From Miltoncostaea sp963770865 (GTDB lineage Bacteria > Actinomycetota > Thermoleophilia > Miltoncostaeales > Miltoncostaeaceae), in assembly GCA_963770865.1 (NCBI GenBank), contig CAVYRD010000013.1, forward strand, positions 372,001-436,000: a stretch of 64,000 bases of DNA, read 5' to 3'. This document shows positions 35,574 to 44,606 of this stretch, one piece after another. Each line of letters begins with the position of its first letter. Within the stretch, counting starts at the first letter, position 1. The notes under the pieces were generated by a model. The model had not been told where the DNA came from, did not search any database, and saw only the letters and a program-made list of their open reading frames with translations. The position numbers and the translations under genes were made by a program.

Positions 35574-37448
35574 ATGAAGGTGCGCGTCCCCGTCGGCGCC
35601 GGCGCGCTGGCGTCCGCCGCGCTTCTGGTGTCACTCGTGGCCTTCGCCGCCACCGCCGCCGGCGCACAGCTGTCTGGCAGCGTGGAGGCCTCCGGCCACC
35701 CGGTCGCATCCTCTGGGGTGACGCTCTATGCGACCCGGACCGGCGCCGCGCCCCGGCGCCTCGGCTCGGCGACGACGGACGCGGGCGGAGAATTCGCCAT
35801 CTCGTACACGGCCTCGCCACCACCCTCCGTGGTCTATGCGGTCGCCGAGGGCGGTCGCGTCGCCGCACCCCGCGCCCTGCGGTTCATGACCGTCGCGGAC
35901 CCCACCACGGGGCTCCCGCGCCGACTGACGCTCAACGAGCTGACGACCGTCGCCTCGGCCTACGCCCTTTCGCGCTTCCTCCGCGGTGCCCGCCTCTCCG
36001 GGCCGTCGATCGGGCTCCGGAACGCCGCCGCGACGGCGCGCGGCCTGGCGGACCCGGCGACGGGCCGCATCGGCGCTGCACTCGCCCAGAAGCCCAACGG
36101 GACGGCCACCTCCACCCTCGCGGCCGTCCGCACCCTCGCCGCCGTCGTCGGCGGCTGCACGAGGGGCACGCTCCAGAGCTGCCGCGCGCTCTTCCGCAGA
36201 TCGACCCCTCTGCGGGGGGCGGCGCCGACGGACACGCTGGCCGCTGTCCAAGCGATCGCGCTGAACCCGACCAACAACGTCCGGGGCATCTACCGCCTGT
36301 CGAAGTCGTCCTACTACCGGCCGATCGTCCGCCCGGCGCCCACCTCCTGGGTGCTGTCGCTGAAGCACACCGGCGGCGGGTTCGACGGGCCGGGCCGTAT
36401 GGCGTTCGACTCGCGCGGCAACGTCTGGACCACCAACAACTTCCAGCCACCGGGGACGGGCCCCGGGCTATACACGGTCGCGCTCGACCCCACCGGGCGC
36501 CCGCGCCTCGGCGGGGCCGTCGGCGGTGGCGGGATCATGGGCAACTGGTGGGGCATCGCGGTCGACCAGCGCGACCGGGTCTGGTTGGGCAACTTCACGG
36601 GCGACGACCCGAACGAGTTCACAAGCCCCGACTTCAAGGGCGGCAACGCGGTGGCCCTCTTCACGTCGGACGGCACCGCGCTGTCGGGGCCCGACGGCAT
36701 CACCGCCGGCAATCTCCAGGGGCCACAGGGCATCGCCGTGAGCCCGCGCGGTGACGTGTTCATCGCGAACCACACAGCCGCCTCGGTCACGCTCTACCCC
36801 GGCGGCGACCCCGACCAGGCGCGGGTGATCACCGGTGGGGGCATCTTCGAGCCGTTCTCGATCGCCATCGACGGCCAGGGCAACGCCTGGGTGGGCAACG
36901 GCGCGATCGACACGAGCGTGAAAGGGTCGCTGACGCGGATCAGCCCCGACGGCCGGCCGACGGGCCCGTTCGTCATCGACAGGATGCGCTCCCCCCAGGG
37001 CATGGCGTTCGACTCGGCCGGCGACCTGTGGGTGGCGAGCCTCGTCGACCAGACCGTGACCCGCGTCAGCCCGTCGGGCCAGGTCAAGGGGCGGTTCCGG
37101 TCGCCCAGCATGGTCGGCCCGTGGGGCGTCGCCGTCGACGGCGCGGACAACGTCTGGGTCGCCAGCTTCATCAGCCAGAAGCTGACCCAGTTCTGCGGAC
37201 GCAAGGTCGCGAACTGCCCGCCGGGGTCCAAGACCGGCGACCGGATCTCGCCGCGCCTCACCGGCTTCACCAACGGCGGTCTCCAGCACCTGACCGCCGT
37301 GCAGGTGGACCAGTCGGGAAACGTCTGGGTCGCCAACAACTGGGCCAACGTCAACCCGACGATCGGAGGCGACGGGCTCGTCGAGTTCATCGGCGCCGCC
37401 CCGCCGGTCGCGACGCCCCTCATCGGCCTGCCCAAACCGCCCGGCTGA
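35574..37448 (+). CDS. Secreted NHL/SMP-30-like beta-propeller protein
   Basis: 624 residues from ATG at 35574 (a GTG two codons earlier is possible). Residues 1-32 are a signal peptide ending near AGAQ. Residues 33-110 form a carboxypeptidase-regulatory/Ig-like domain (SGSVEASGHPVASSGVTLYA). From ~260 there are repeated propeller blades of the form GPGRMAFDSRGNVWTTNN, GPQGIAVSPRGDVFIANH, PFSIAIDGQGNAWVGNG, SPQGMAFDSAGDLWVASL and GPWGVAVDGADNVWVASF. Such propellers bind ligands or act as lyases/lactonases, but no catalytic residues stand out. It is likely extracellular. It begins 100 bp right of scar G. Confidence 0.75.
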   Translation: MKVRVPVGAGALASAALLVSLVAFAATAAGAQLSGSVEASGHPVASSGVTLYATRTGAAPRRLGSATTDAGGEFAISYTASPPPSVVYAVAEGGRVAAPRALRFMTVADPTTGLPRRLTLNELTTVASAYALSRFLRGARLSGPSIGLRNAAATARGLADPATGRIGAALAQKPNGTATSTLAAVRTLAAVVGGCTRGTLQSCRALFRRSTPLRGAAPTDTLAAVQAIALNPTNNVRGIYRLSKSSYYRPIVRPAPTSWVLSLKHTGGGFDGPGRMAFDSRGNVWTTNNFQPPGTGPGLYTVALDPTGRPRLGGAVGGGGIMGNWWGIAVDQRDRVWLGNFTGDDPNEFTSPDFKGGNAVALFTSDGTALSGPDGITAGNLQGPQGIAVSPRGDVFIANHTAASVTLYPGGDPDQARVITGGGIFEPFSIAIDGQGNAWVGNGAIDTSVKGSLTRISPDGRPTGPFVIDRMRSPQGMAFDSAGDLWVASLVDQTVTRVSPSGQVKGRFRSPSMVGPWGVAVDGADNVWVASFISQKLTQFCGRKVANCPPGSKTGDRISPRLTGFTNGGLQHLTAVQVDQSGNVWVANNWANVNPTIGGDGLVEFIGAAPPVATPLIGLPKPPG

Positions 37449-37534
37449 CAGAGGTTGACGGGGTCCATCCCCACTTTGCGCGCTCGAGTTCGCTGGTTTC
37501 AGACTCGGGACACCCCACGCGGAGGGGAGTGCCG

Positions 37535-37867
37535 ATGTCCGAAGAGCGGATGGTGGAGTCGATCGAGACCGCGCTGCGCGATCTCCGCGCACTCTGCAAG
37601 CTCTGCCTTGTGTCATGCCTCGGCTCATTCGCGCAACGCGAACCCACGAGACATGTGATTCCGATGGTGCCACTGCACTTCCTCCGGACCGAGAACGCCG
37701 GATGGACGGCCCGCCCACGTATACGTGCCGAAAGGTCCGCCCGAGCCGTCGGTGCCCATGCGGGAGCGGCCGTACGTGCCGGCAACCTGCTACAAGCGGC
37801 CCTGACGTCGTTCGATGCATCGACTAGGCCTCTCCGGTGTAGGCGGGGCCGGGCGCGACGGTGTTGA
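37535..37867 (+). CDS. Doubtful small ORF
   Basis: 110 residues from ATG at 37535 with GGAGGGGAG upstream. MSEERMVESIETALRDLRAL looks like a real helix, but the rest is Arg-rich and resembles non-coding GC-rich translation. It overlaps a reversed dehydrogenase relic, so at most the first ~35 residues are original. Confidence 0.2.
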   Translation: MSEERMVESIETALRDLRALCKLCLVSCLGSFAQREPTRHVIPMVPLHFLRTENAGWTARPRIRAERSARAVGAHAGAAVRAGNLLQAALTSFDASTRPLRCRRGRARRC

Positions 37868-37912
37868 CGCGGAGCCCGGCGCTCGCGAGCCCGCAGCCCA
37901 TCTCTAGCTCCT
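37824..37912 (-). pseudogene. C-terminal relic of a short-chain dehydrogenase
   Basis: Minus strand reads MGCGLASAGLRVNTVAPGPA then YTGEA and TAG. LRVNTVAPGP is the diagnostic late strand of SDR enzymes. About 30 residues survive. It abuts a sequence resembling a tRNA T-arm at 37916-37932. Confidence 0.4.
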
Positions 37913-37976
37913 CGGGCAGGCCTCGAACCTGCAACCCTCACCCCTCCAGGAAATCCAGGACGGTTCAGACACACCG

Positions 37977-38900
37977 TCAAGGAAGCTCAGACGCATACTC
38001 ACTGTAGGGGACCTGGCCGGTGGGACTGGCCAAGATAGCGTCGGCAACGCTGGAGGGAATCGGAGCCCAGTTGGCAGGCATCTTCGCCGCCACGGCTGGG
38101 TTCAATGTGTAGAGCAGGGCGAAGTTAACAATCCAGATGGAAGGGACCATCGACATCCCTACCTCCGAGGTGACGCCTCCCTTTTCGTTGATGACCAGCT
38201 GAGCAACACCCGATTCCTGTTGTGATCTATTGCCATAGACGACTTCCTTTGTATAAGCCGACCTGTAGAGCATTCTCAGGGATGCTTCCGCACCATTGGC
38301 CCTGCACCACGTGCCCAGATAGCCACCGGGAGCGATCACCGAGTTCGCTTGTCTCGTTGGGGCATCCGTGTTGGCCAGGCTTTCCAGTAGACCGCTGGTG
38401 TTCACGAACAGCCCATAGCTGGCCAGCACCGACGGTGTTATGCGACCGTCAACGTTGGAATACAGCGGGCGTCCAGTCGTGTTCGTAAAGATTCGGACGC
38501 TTTCATCGACCAACTTCGCAGCAGCCGCATTGCCACCGACTCCCTTGCCGGTGACGAACTTGACGTACTGTTGCCTGGTGAAGGCGTGTGCCTTGTTCAG
38601 TCCCAACTTCCTTGCGACTCTGTCAGCTGCCTTTCGCCCAATCGGCTGATGGAGCTGACCCTGGTTCGTGATCTGCGTGGGTGCCAAGTGCACGTATCGT
38701 GGCGTTCCAGAGAAGGGCTCCGTGAACCCGGTGTCCGTGGCGGCACGCGTGGCCGCCCCCGCCACTGCGTGATCGGCGATTTGGATCCCCGCTAATAAGA
38801 ACAGGGAAACCCCGGCCACGGCCAAAGCCGTGGTGACCCTGAATCGACAACCGGTCGATCCGTCGCGACCACCGGATGGGGCGATGCGCTGCATTCGCAT
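37977..38900 (-). CDS. Secreted protein of unknown function, AT-richer than its neighbours
   Basis: 307 residues from ATG at 38900 (alternatives at 38930 and 38894). A basic start is followed by a hydrophobic segment VTTALAVAGVSLFLLAGIQI, a signal or anchor. The mature part has FTEPFSGTPRYVHLAPTQIT, HQPIGRKAADRVARKLGLNK, LYSNVDGRITPSVLASYGLF and VPSIWIVNFALLYTLNPAVA. No family recognised. Base and codon use (TTT, ACT, AAC, many T-ending codons) differ from the surrounding genes, pointing to recent transfer. There are no frameshifts. It stands alone between two scarred regions. Confidence 0.55.
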   Translation of the reverse strand: MRMQRIAPSGGRDGSTGCRFRVTTALAVAGVSLFLLAGIQIADHAVAGAATRAATDTGFTEPFSGTPRYVHLAPTQITNQGQLHQPIGRKAADRVARKLGLNKAHAFTRQQYVKFVTGKGVGGNAAAAKLVDESVRIFTNTTGRPLYSNVDGRITPSVLASYGLFVNTSGLLESLANTDAPTRQANSVIAPGGYLGTWCRANGAEASLRMLYRSAYTKEVVYGNRSQQESGVAQLVINEKGGVTSEVGMSMVPSIWIVNFALLYTLNPAVAAKMPANWAPIPSSVADAILASPTGQVPYSEYASELP

Positions 38901-39144
38901 TCCTCTCACGAGCGGCGAGGAGCCGGTCAACGATCCGGTTGCCGGTGTGGGTCTGGGTGCCGTGGCTGACGCGGGCCGAGTTTACTGCGTGCCGGCGGGT
39001 GAGCGGGCTCGGCTTTCCGGCTCCGGGGGCGGGTAGACGGTCGGCAGCGGGTCGTGCGCCAGGAGCACCGAGCGGCCTGAAGCCTGCCGCCCTGCGGGCT
39101 ACGGCTACCTCGAGCCATCCTGATCGTCGGCGCCGTCGACCGAG

Positions 39145-39292
39145 CGGAGCGGGCCTCATGGTCCTGCATGGCGGGCGCCGTTCGGCGGGTTGGGCACTCG
39201 GGCTTCGGCCATTCAGGTGGCCCCGAGGGCATCTAAGGAGTACCTGGTGACCCGCTACCTGACGATGCCGGTCGCGGATGGTGCGTGGTGAG
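39145..39292 (+). pseudogene. C-terminal relic of the aldehyde dehydrogenase
   Basis: DNA matches the 3' end of the intact gene at 32740-32904: CGGCGGGTTGGGCACTCGGG, then GGTGGCCCCGAGGGCATCTA and GAGTACCTGGTGACCCGCTA. The protein ending EYLVTRYLTMPVADGAW parallels EYLVTRYLTMPGAGGAR. Small indels break the frame before it. Its stop also overlaps the start of a small DWESF ORF, as at 32901. Confidence 0.65.
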
Positions 39293-39470
39293 CGGCCCCG
39301 AGGACCCGTTCCCGGACGGAGACTGGGAGTCCTTCCAGGCCGCCCGCGACCGTTTCTTCGCCCGGGTGCGCCCAGAGGCGATGGACGATCCGGCTCCGTC
39401 GGTGTGCCCGGATGCGCCCTTCCCGGCGGTGACTCCCATCGAGGCACGTCGCGTTCGCGGGGGACTGGCA
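39288..39470 (+). pseudogene. Second copy of the small DWESF-type gene
   Basis: GTG overlapping the relic's TGA opens VSGPEDPFPDGDWESFQAAR and DRFFARVRPEAMDDPAPS, highly similar to the product at 32901-33092. Similarity ends after ~45 residues and the open frame runs on through scar E to 39839, which is spurious. It could still be expressed as a fusion. Confidence 0.4.
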
Positions 39471-39487
39471 ACGAACCTCGGCGATGT

Positions 39488-39605
39488 CTCGCCTAGAAGG
39501 GGTCAGCGGTTCGAATCCGCTCGTCGGCTTCTCTCTAACGAAGCGGGATCTCGGCAGACGGTCGTCCCTCCGCACCACTCGGTCACGTCAACCGTTACGT
39601 CAACG
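39488..39605 (+). other. Integration scar E: tRNA 3' half with right-hand arm repeats
   Basis: 39488-39531 matches the tRNA-Thr half except in the anticodon loop, where CTCGCCTAG replaces CTCGTAATG. 39583-39605 contains ACGTCAACCGTTACGTCAAC, the arm repeat found left of scar B and right of scar D. 39606-40024 has no gene I can support. Confidence 0.65.
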
Positions 39606-40024
39606 GGCCAAAGCCCCTCCGGGCGGGCTTGGGTTCTTGATCGGGAGACCTATTGCCTACTCGACAAGCGTCCGAGGGTGTTCGCGTTGCGTGCCTCCAC
39701 GAATACGCACCCTGAGCGGGTGGTCGGGATCATCCCGGTGTCCTCCGAGGCGAGCACGGCCGGTGTCTCCTCGATTGTCCCGGGCGGCGCGGTCGCGCCG
39801 ATCCCAGCCATCACTCGGAGAAGTAGTGCTGCTCGATGACCTGTCACTCGTCGTGGGGCTCGATCAGCAGGGCACCCCGAGAGGCAAGCGCGTCCAAACA
39901 GAGGCAAAGCGACTCTGGAAGATCGGAGTGGCTAGGAGTTCCCGGCCGGCAACCTGCGGCGCGGAGCCAAGGCCTGCCTAGCGGCTGCGCAGAGACTCCG
40001 GCACGAGGTTTGGGTTCAACTTCA

Positions 40025-41080
40025 ATCCCGCTAGGCCCGTTCGAGGAGCGAGATAGCGGCAGGCTCGAGTATCGGGCCTCGATCGCCCAGTGGAAGGCCG
40101 AGCGGGCCGCCCGGCGCCCCAAGCTCGCCAAGCTCGCCGCCAACGACCGCCTGCACGCCTATGTGCAAGAGCGACTCGCCGGCTTGGTGATGAGCGCGCG
40201 GGCGCTCCCGGTTCCGGGGCCCGATGTGCCCTTCATCGGTCGCCGCCACGGACGGCGCAAGGATCGACGCTGGGCGAGAGCGTGGAGCCCGGAGCAGATC
40301 GCCAACAGACTCCGGGTCGACTTCCCCGATGATGAGTCGATGCGGATCTCCCACGAGGCCATCTACCAGGCGCTCTATGTCCAGGGCCGCGGCGCCCTTG
40401 CCCGCGAACTGGTGGCGTGCCTGCGCACCGGGCGGGCGCTGCGTGTTCCACGGGCACGCACCCGCGGGCGCGGCAAGAAGTTCGTCAGCCCCGAGGTCAT
40501 GATCAGCGAGCGGCCCGCCGAGGCCGAGGACCGCGCCGTGCCCGGACACTGGGAGGGCGATCTGATCCTCGGTCTTCGCCGCTCGGCGATCGGGACGCTG
40601 GTGGAGCGCAGCACCCGCTTCACGATGCTGCTGCACCTGCCGCCCATGGAAGGGCACGGGCAGGAACCGCGGGTCAAGAACGGGCCGGCCCTGGCGGGCC
40701 ACGGCGCCGAGGCCGTGCGCGATGCGATCGCCTCGGCGATCACATCGTTGCCCGATGAGCTGCGCCGATCGCTCACCTGGGACCAGGGGGCCGAGATGGC
40801 CCAGCACGCCCGGCTGCGCGTCGACGCCGGAGTGGCGATCTACTTCTGCGATCCCCACAGCCCCTGGCAGCGGGGCACCAACGAGAACACCAACGGCCTG
40901 CTGCGCCAGTACTTCCCACGCGGCACCGACCTGAGCCGGCACAGCCCCGATGAGCTCGTCGCGGTCGCGGCGACCCTCAACGGCCGGCCTCGCAAGACGC
41001 TCGGCTGGAAGACCCCCGCCGAGGCATTCAACGATCACCTACTCTCAGTTCAGCAAGGCGGTGTTGCGACGACCCCTTGA
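40025..41080 (+). pseudogene. IS30-family transposase lacking its helix-turn-helix
   Basis: The frame gives PLGPFEERDSGRLEYRASIA, then LVMSARALPVPGPD, WSPEQIANRLRVDFPDDESM and ISHEAIYQALYVQGRGALAR. The DDE core follows (GHWEGDLILG, SLTWDQGAEMAQHARLRV, SPWQRGTNENTNGLLRQYFP) and the normal end LGWKTPAEAFNDHLLS. FEER normally precedes a ~40-residue helix-turn-helix that is missing here, so an internal deletion is likely. It ends 5 bp before a fragment of an IS3-type transposase. Confidence 0.7.
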
Positions 41081-41084
41081 ACCC

Positions 41085-41375
41085 GGGCAGTTTACGTCTT
41101 GGAGCTTCAGTCAGAAGGTCCGCGAGGCCGGCCTCGCGCCGTCGATCGGGGCCATCGGATGCCCGTACGACAACGCCGTCATCGAATCGTTCTGGGGGCG
41201 CATGCAGGTCGAGCTACTCAACCGCAAGTCCTGGAAGACCCGTATCGAGCTCGCCTCGGCGATCCACGACTACATCGAGCTGTTCCACAACACCCGACGC
41301 CGCCACTCGGCTCTTGGCATGCTCACCCCGAACGAGTACGAGGACCGCTACTTCGCCACCCACGACGCCGCCTGA
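41085..41375 (+). pseudogene. C-terminal fragment of an IS3-family transposase (OrfB)
   Basis: GQFTSWSFSQKVREAGLAPS, GAIGCPYDNAVIESFWGRMQ, WKTRIELASAIHDYIELFHN and TRRRHSALGMLTPNEYEDRY are the last third of an IS3 OrfB integrase, including the catalytic Glu. The first two-thirds and OrfA are absent. The junction with IS30 is abrupt at 41081-41085, consistent with IS30 insertion or recombination within the IS3 element. Confidence 0.7.
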
Positions 41376-41520
41376 CTCCAGAACCCGGACTCCAGAAATT
41401 CGGGGGCAGATCAGGGTGTCAACGAGAGCGGGTCAACCCCAAGATCTCAGGCGTGCTCTGAGATCTCGCAAGGGACAGGGAGTCTCTCCTTGCCACCTCC
41501 CGGTGAACGCCCAACGGGGC

Positions 41521-44232
41521 TCAGCGGAGGAACTGGTAGCCGATCCAGACCTGGATCTCGATGAGCCCGGTGAGGTCCAGCCCGGAGGCGAGCCGGCTGC
41601 CGGGGATCGACACCTCCCAGTCCCCGCCGATCCCCCGACCCCAGAACGCGAGCGACCGGGGAGCGGTGAGCGGCGGGTCGGCGCCGAGGCCCTCGTCGGC
41701 TGCGAGCCTCGAGAGCTTGGCCGGTCGCGTGCTGACGCGCGGCTCGAGCAGCTGCACGGCGATCGTCCCGTCGGCCCGGCGCTGCTCGTACCTCCCGCCG
41801 TGGCGCACCTCGCAGGAGACCTCACCGTCCGGGTGCGAGGCCCCGACCAGCGCGAGCCTCACGCTCGTGACCTTCGCGTCGGCACGGCCCGCGGGCAGAC
41901 CGGAGGCCTCGACGCGGAAGCTGAACCGCCGCGTGGCCCGGAGAGCGTTCAGCTCCGGATCGCCTGCGGTGAAGGACAACCGGTGGCGGTCCTGGTCGTG
42001 GACCTTCTCGAAGAAGGAGACGTAGTCCCGCTGGATGCCGACGGGATCGAGCAGCTGCCCCCAGGACGCGTCGAGCTCGGCGAGGAGATCGCCGTCCCTG
42101 ATCTCTCCCTCGGCATAGGCCCGACCGATGTCCGGGCTGAGAAGGCCTGCGTCCAGGAAAAGGTGCTGCTCCTGGTCCTGGAGCGTGTAGATCTCGACCG
42201 ATCGCTGCGCCCTGAAGGCCAGGCCGAGCAGCGCCTCCGCCTTGGACTGGACGGTGCCGATCGCGAGCAGTCCGGCGCGCCGGACCGAGGCCTCGTCGAG
42301 GGCGAGCTCGTCCCGGAGCGCCTCGGCCTGGGCGACGACGCCGGCCGCTCGGGACAACCTCGCCTGCGCGGCGTCGACGCGCTGCTGGGCCAGCGTCGCC
42401 CTGTTCCGGGCCAGGAGGACCTCGTGCGTGAGCTCGGCTCCGCGCTTGACCAGGGCGACGTGCGTGGAGTTGTCGGGCGTCGTGCTCGCACTGAGTCGCT
42501 GCACGACCGTCACGAAGTTGACGATGCTCTTCCCGGCCTTGATGACGGCCGAGGCGTCCTTGTCGACCTTCTTGTACGCGTCCTCCACGGCCTTCGTGTC
42601 GGGCTCCGTGCCCGCCAGCAGCGTCTTGGCGATCGGCTGCGCGTCGGCGAGCGCCGTGTCCGCCAGCGCCACCATCGCCGGGACCAGCGCCACGAGGCTC
42701 GCCCCGCCGCTCGGGATCGCCGCGGCGACGCTGACGATCGCGGCGCCGACCTCGGCGACGGTGCCCAGGAAGTCGCCGAAGCTGAACTCGGACTCGCGCA
42801 TCTCCGCGAGCGCCGCCTCGATCTCGCGCGTCGTCGCATCGAGCTGCTGCTGGACGTAGTCGGCTTCATCCGTCGCGAGCTTCTTCTCCGAGATCGCGAT
42901 GTCGAGGTCGTCGCCGGTGTCGTCGCGCGCGGCGACGGCCTGCCGTTGCTGCAGCTCGACGAGCGACCGGAGGCCGCCGAGGTCGCCCGCGGCGAGGATC
43001 GCGTCGGTCCCGATGGTCAGGAAGTCCAGCGTCAGCGCACTGAAGCCGGTGAACGCCTGGATGTACGCGTCGAAGTCGGGCAGGACGTCGAGGTCCCGGG
43101 GAAGCCCGAGGGCGTTGTTGCCGCCGCCCACCCAGACGACGTCGTCGGTCCCCCTGACGGCCTGCGGGACTCCGACGAGCTGCCCCTGGAGCCGGAGGGC
43201 CTCCCCGTTGTCGGGCTGCAGCTCGAGCGCCCGTGCGAACTCGACGGCCGCGAGCCGGGAGCAGTCAGCCCGGTCCGCCACGCTCGAGTTGTGCCGGTGG
43301 TAGAAGTACTCGCCGGTCACGATCCGGAACGGCGCCCAGTGGTTGGCGTAGGACGCCTCGGGAGTGTCGAGGACGGGGCGGAGGCCGGCGACGTAGTCGG
43401 ACTCGGAGACGTTCGCCTGGGTCACCTGCCCGTCGAGGCCCGCCTCACCGTCCGGCCCTGCGGGGCCCTCGCTCGCGGTCGCCTCGCTCAGATGCCCGTC
43501 GAGGCCGGCCGCTCCCCCCGGCCCGCCGGGTCCGCCCCCACCGCCCTGCGCCTCGAGCGCCGGCGGCGTGTCGTCGACGATGCTGGTGAAGGTGATGGCG
43601 CCGCCGTTCCCCCCGGCGCCGCCGGGGCCGCCCCCGCCGCCGTCGCCCCCGGGCGTGCCCAGGATGGTCTCCCCCGGGATGAGCTCCTCGTGCCCGGCGA
43701 AGTCGCTGAGGTCGTCCGGGGTGTCGTTGACCCACACGGTCTGATCGGGGATGACGTGTCCGCCGACGCCGCGGCTGCCGTTGCCGCCGGCACCGCCGGC
43801 GGCGCCGTGTCCGCCCGCCACGCTGATATGTGCGTTGACGGACCTCCGGCAGCGCACCGTGACCGTCCCTCCGTGCCCGCCAGGTGCGCCGGCGCCTCCG
43901 CCCTCACCACTGCCGCCGGGGGCGATCGGCCGATCGACGCCCGCGGAGTCGACCTGGACATCGGGCCATGGATACACCCCGTCCGCGCCACGGCCACCGA
44001 CGGCGGTGGCGTCGTCGCCTCGGGCGTCGATCGTGCCGCCTGCCCCGTCGTAGACGTCGGCGACGATGATCAGCGGTCGCGAGCGCACCCGCAGGACGAA
44101 TCCGGGCGCGTGCTGCATGACCCTCCCCAGCAGGAAGACCGGCCCGTCACCGGCGAAGCGATCGTAGAAATCCTGCACCCTTCCATCGATCGTCAGGGTG
44201 TCGCGGATATAGGGATAGTTGAAGGTGGGCAC
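41521..44232 (-). CDS. Large Gly-rich and helical protein of unknown function
   Basis: 903 residues from a GTG at 44232 (VPTFNYPYIRDTLTIDGRVQ). The exact start is uncertain. Residues ~60-260 are Gly-rich low-complexity segments (SGEGGGAGAPGGHGG, GGHGAAGGAGGNGSRG, GGGGGPGGAGGNGGAI) mixed with beta-like pieces. Residues ~330-380 look TPR-like (AVEFARALELQPDNGEALRL). Residues ~430-700 are long helices (EKKLATDEADYVQQQLDATT, ARNRATLAQQRVDAAQARLS) around a hydrophobic segment IPSGGASLVALVPAMVALAD. The C-terminus is a beta domain. There is no signal peptide. It resembles toxin-like or structural proteins with a central helical bundle, but no family is recognised. Confidence 0.65.
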   Translation of the reverse strand: MPTFNYPYIRDTLTIDGRVQDFYDRFAGDGPVFLLGRVMQHAPGFVLRVRSRPLIIVADVYDGAGGTIDARGDDATAVGGRGADGVYPWPDVQVDSAGVDRPIAPGGSGEGGGAGAPGGHGGTVTVRCRRSVNAHISVAGGHGAAGGAGGNGSRGVGGHVIPDQTVWVNDTPDDLSDFAGHEELIPGETILGTPGGDGGGGGPGGAGGNGGAITFTSIVDDTPPALEAQGGGGGPGGPGGAAGLDGHLSEATASEGPAGPDGEAGLDGQVTQANVSESDYVAGLRPVLDTPEASYANHWAPFRIVTGEYFYHRHNSSVADRADCSRLAAVEFARALELQPDNGEALRLQGQLVGVPQAVRGTDDVVWVGGGNNALGLPRDLDVLPDFDAYIQAFTGFSALTLDFLTIGTDAILAAGDLGGLRSLVELQQRQAVAARDDTGDDLDIAISEKKLATDEADYVQQQLDATTREIEAALAEMRESEFSFGDFLGTVAEVGAAIVSVAAAIPSGGASLVALVPAMVALADTALADAQPIAKTLLAGTEPDTKAVEDAYKKVDKDASAVIKAGKSIVNFVTVVQRLSASTTPDNSTHVALVKRGAELTHEVLLARNRATLAQQRVDAAQARLSRAAGVVAQAEALRDELALDEASVRRAGLLAIGTVQSKAEALLGLAFRAQRSVEIYTLQDQEQHLFLDAGLLSPDIGRAYAEGEIRDGDLLAELDASWGQLLDPVGIQRDYVSFFEKVHDQDRHRLSFTAGDPELNALRATRRFSFRVEASGLPAGRADAKVTSVRLALVGASHPDGEVSCEVRHGGRYEQRRADGTIAVQLLEPRVSTRPAKLSRLAADEGLGADPPLTAPRSLAFWGRGIGGDWEVSIPGSRLASGLDLTGLIEIQVWIGYQFLR

Positions 44233-44606
44233 GGCCTCCGCCGGCGATATCCCCTCACGATGGGAATCGCTAGGTTGGCCCCCGAGCCGCGTCGCGGTCA
44301 AGCCTCGATCCTTCGTGAAGGACCAGCGTCGATCCTGAAGCGTGGGACGGGGCGGCCGGCGACGAGTTCGAGGGCTCCCGACCCGGTGAGCGGGTCGAAG
44401 GTTGAACGCGACGAGGCGCGCGGGCTCGGCCCCCCCGGAAGGGGGCGTCACGTCGTCTGATGAAGTCCTGCGGGAAGTCGGGATGCGCCGCGTGAGGCGG
44501 CGACGTCGGCGCTGCGGACCTGTCTCGACGCTACGGCCGCGCTCCGGGACCCGGCATCGGCGGTACCGCCGTACCGGCCGGGCCCGGTCGCCGTAATCCG
44601 CCGCGC
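44233..44606. other. Intergenic region with no gene seen
   Basis: 374 bp between the ABC permease stop and the start of the Gly-rich protein gene. Short inverted motifs (CGGTACCG, GGTACCGCCGTACCGG) lie near 44560. No convincing coding frame. The promoter for the Gly-rich gene should be here. Confidence 0.4.

Noticed and set aside
37913..37957. A second tRNA gene on the minus strand
   Set aside because: Only a T-arm-like stem-loop is present. No anticodon arm, D-arm or paired acceptor could be built.
33284..39578. Protein-like frames reading ADERIRTADPFIT or KPTSGFEPLTPSLR near the scars, on the minus strand
   Set aside because: These are reverse translations of the tRNA T-arm and acceptor end, a well-known false annotation. 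They run across scars and fuse unrelated flanks.
39606..40024. A minus-strand frame reading MAGIGATAPPGTIEETPAVL
   Set aside because: Short, with no ribosome site or family. It lies between a scar and a deleted transposase and is not supportable as a gene.
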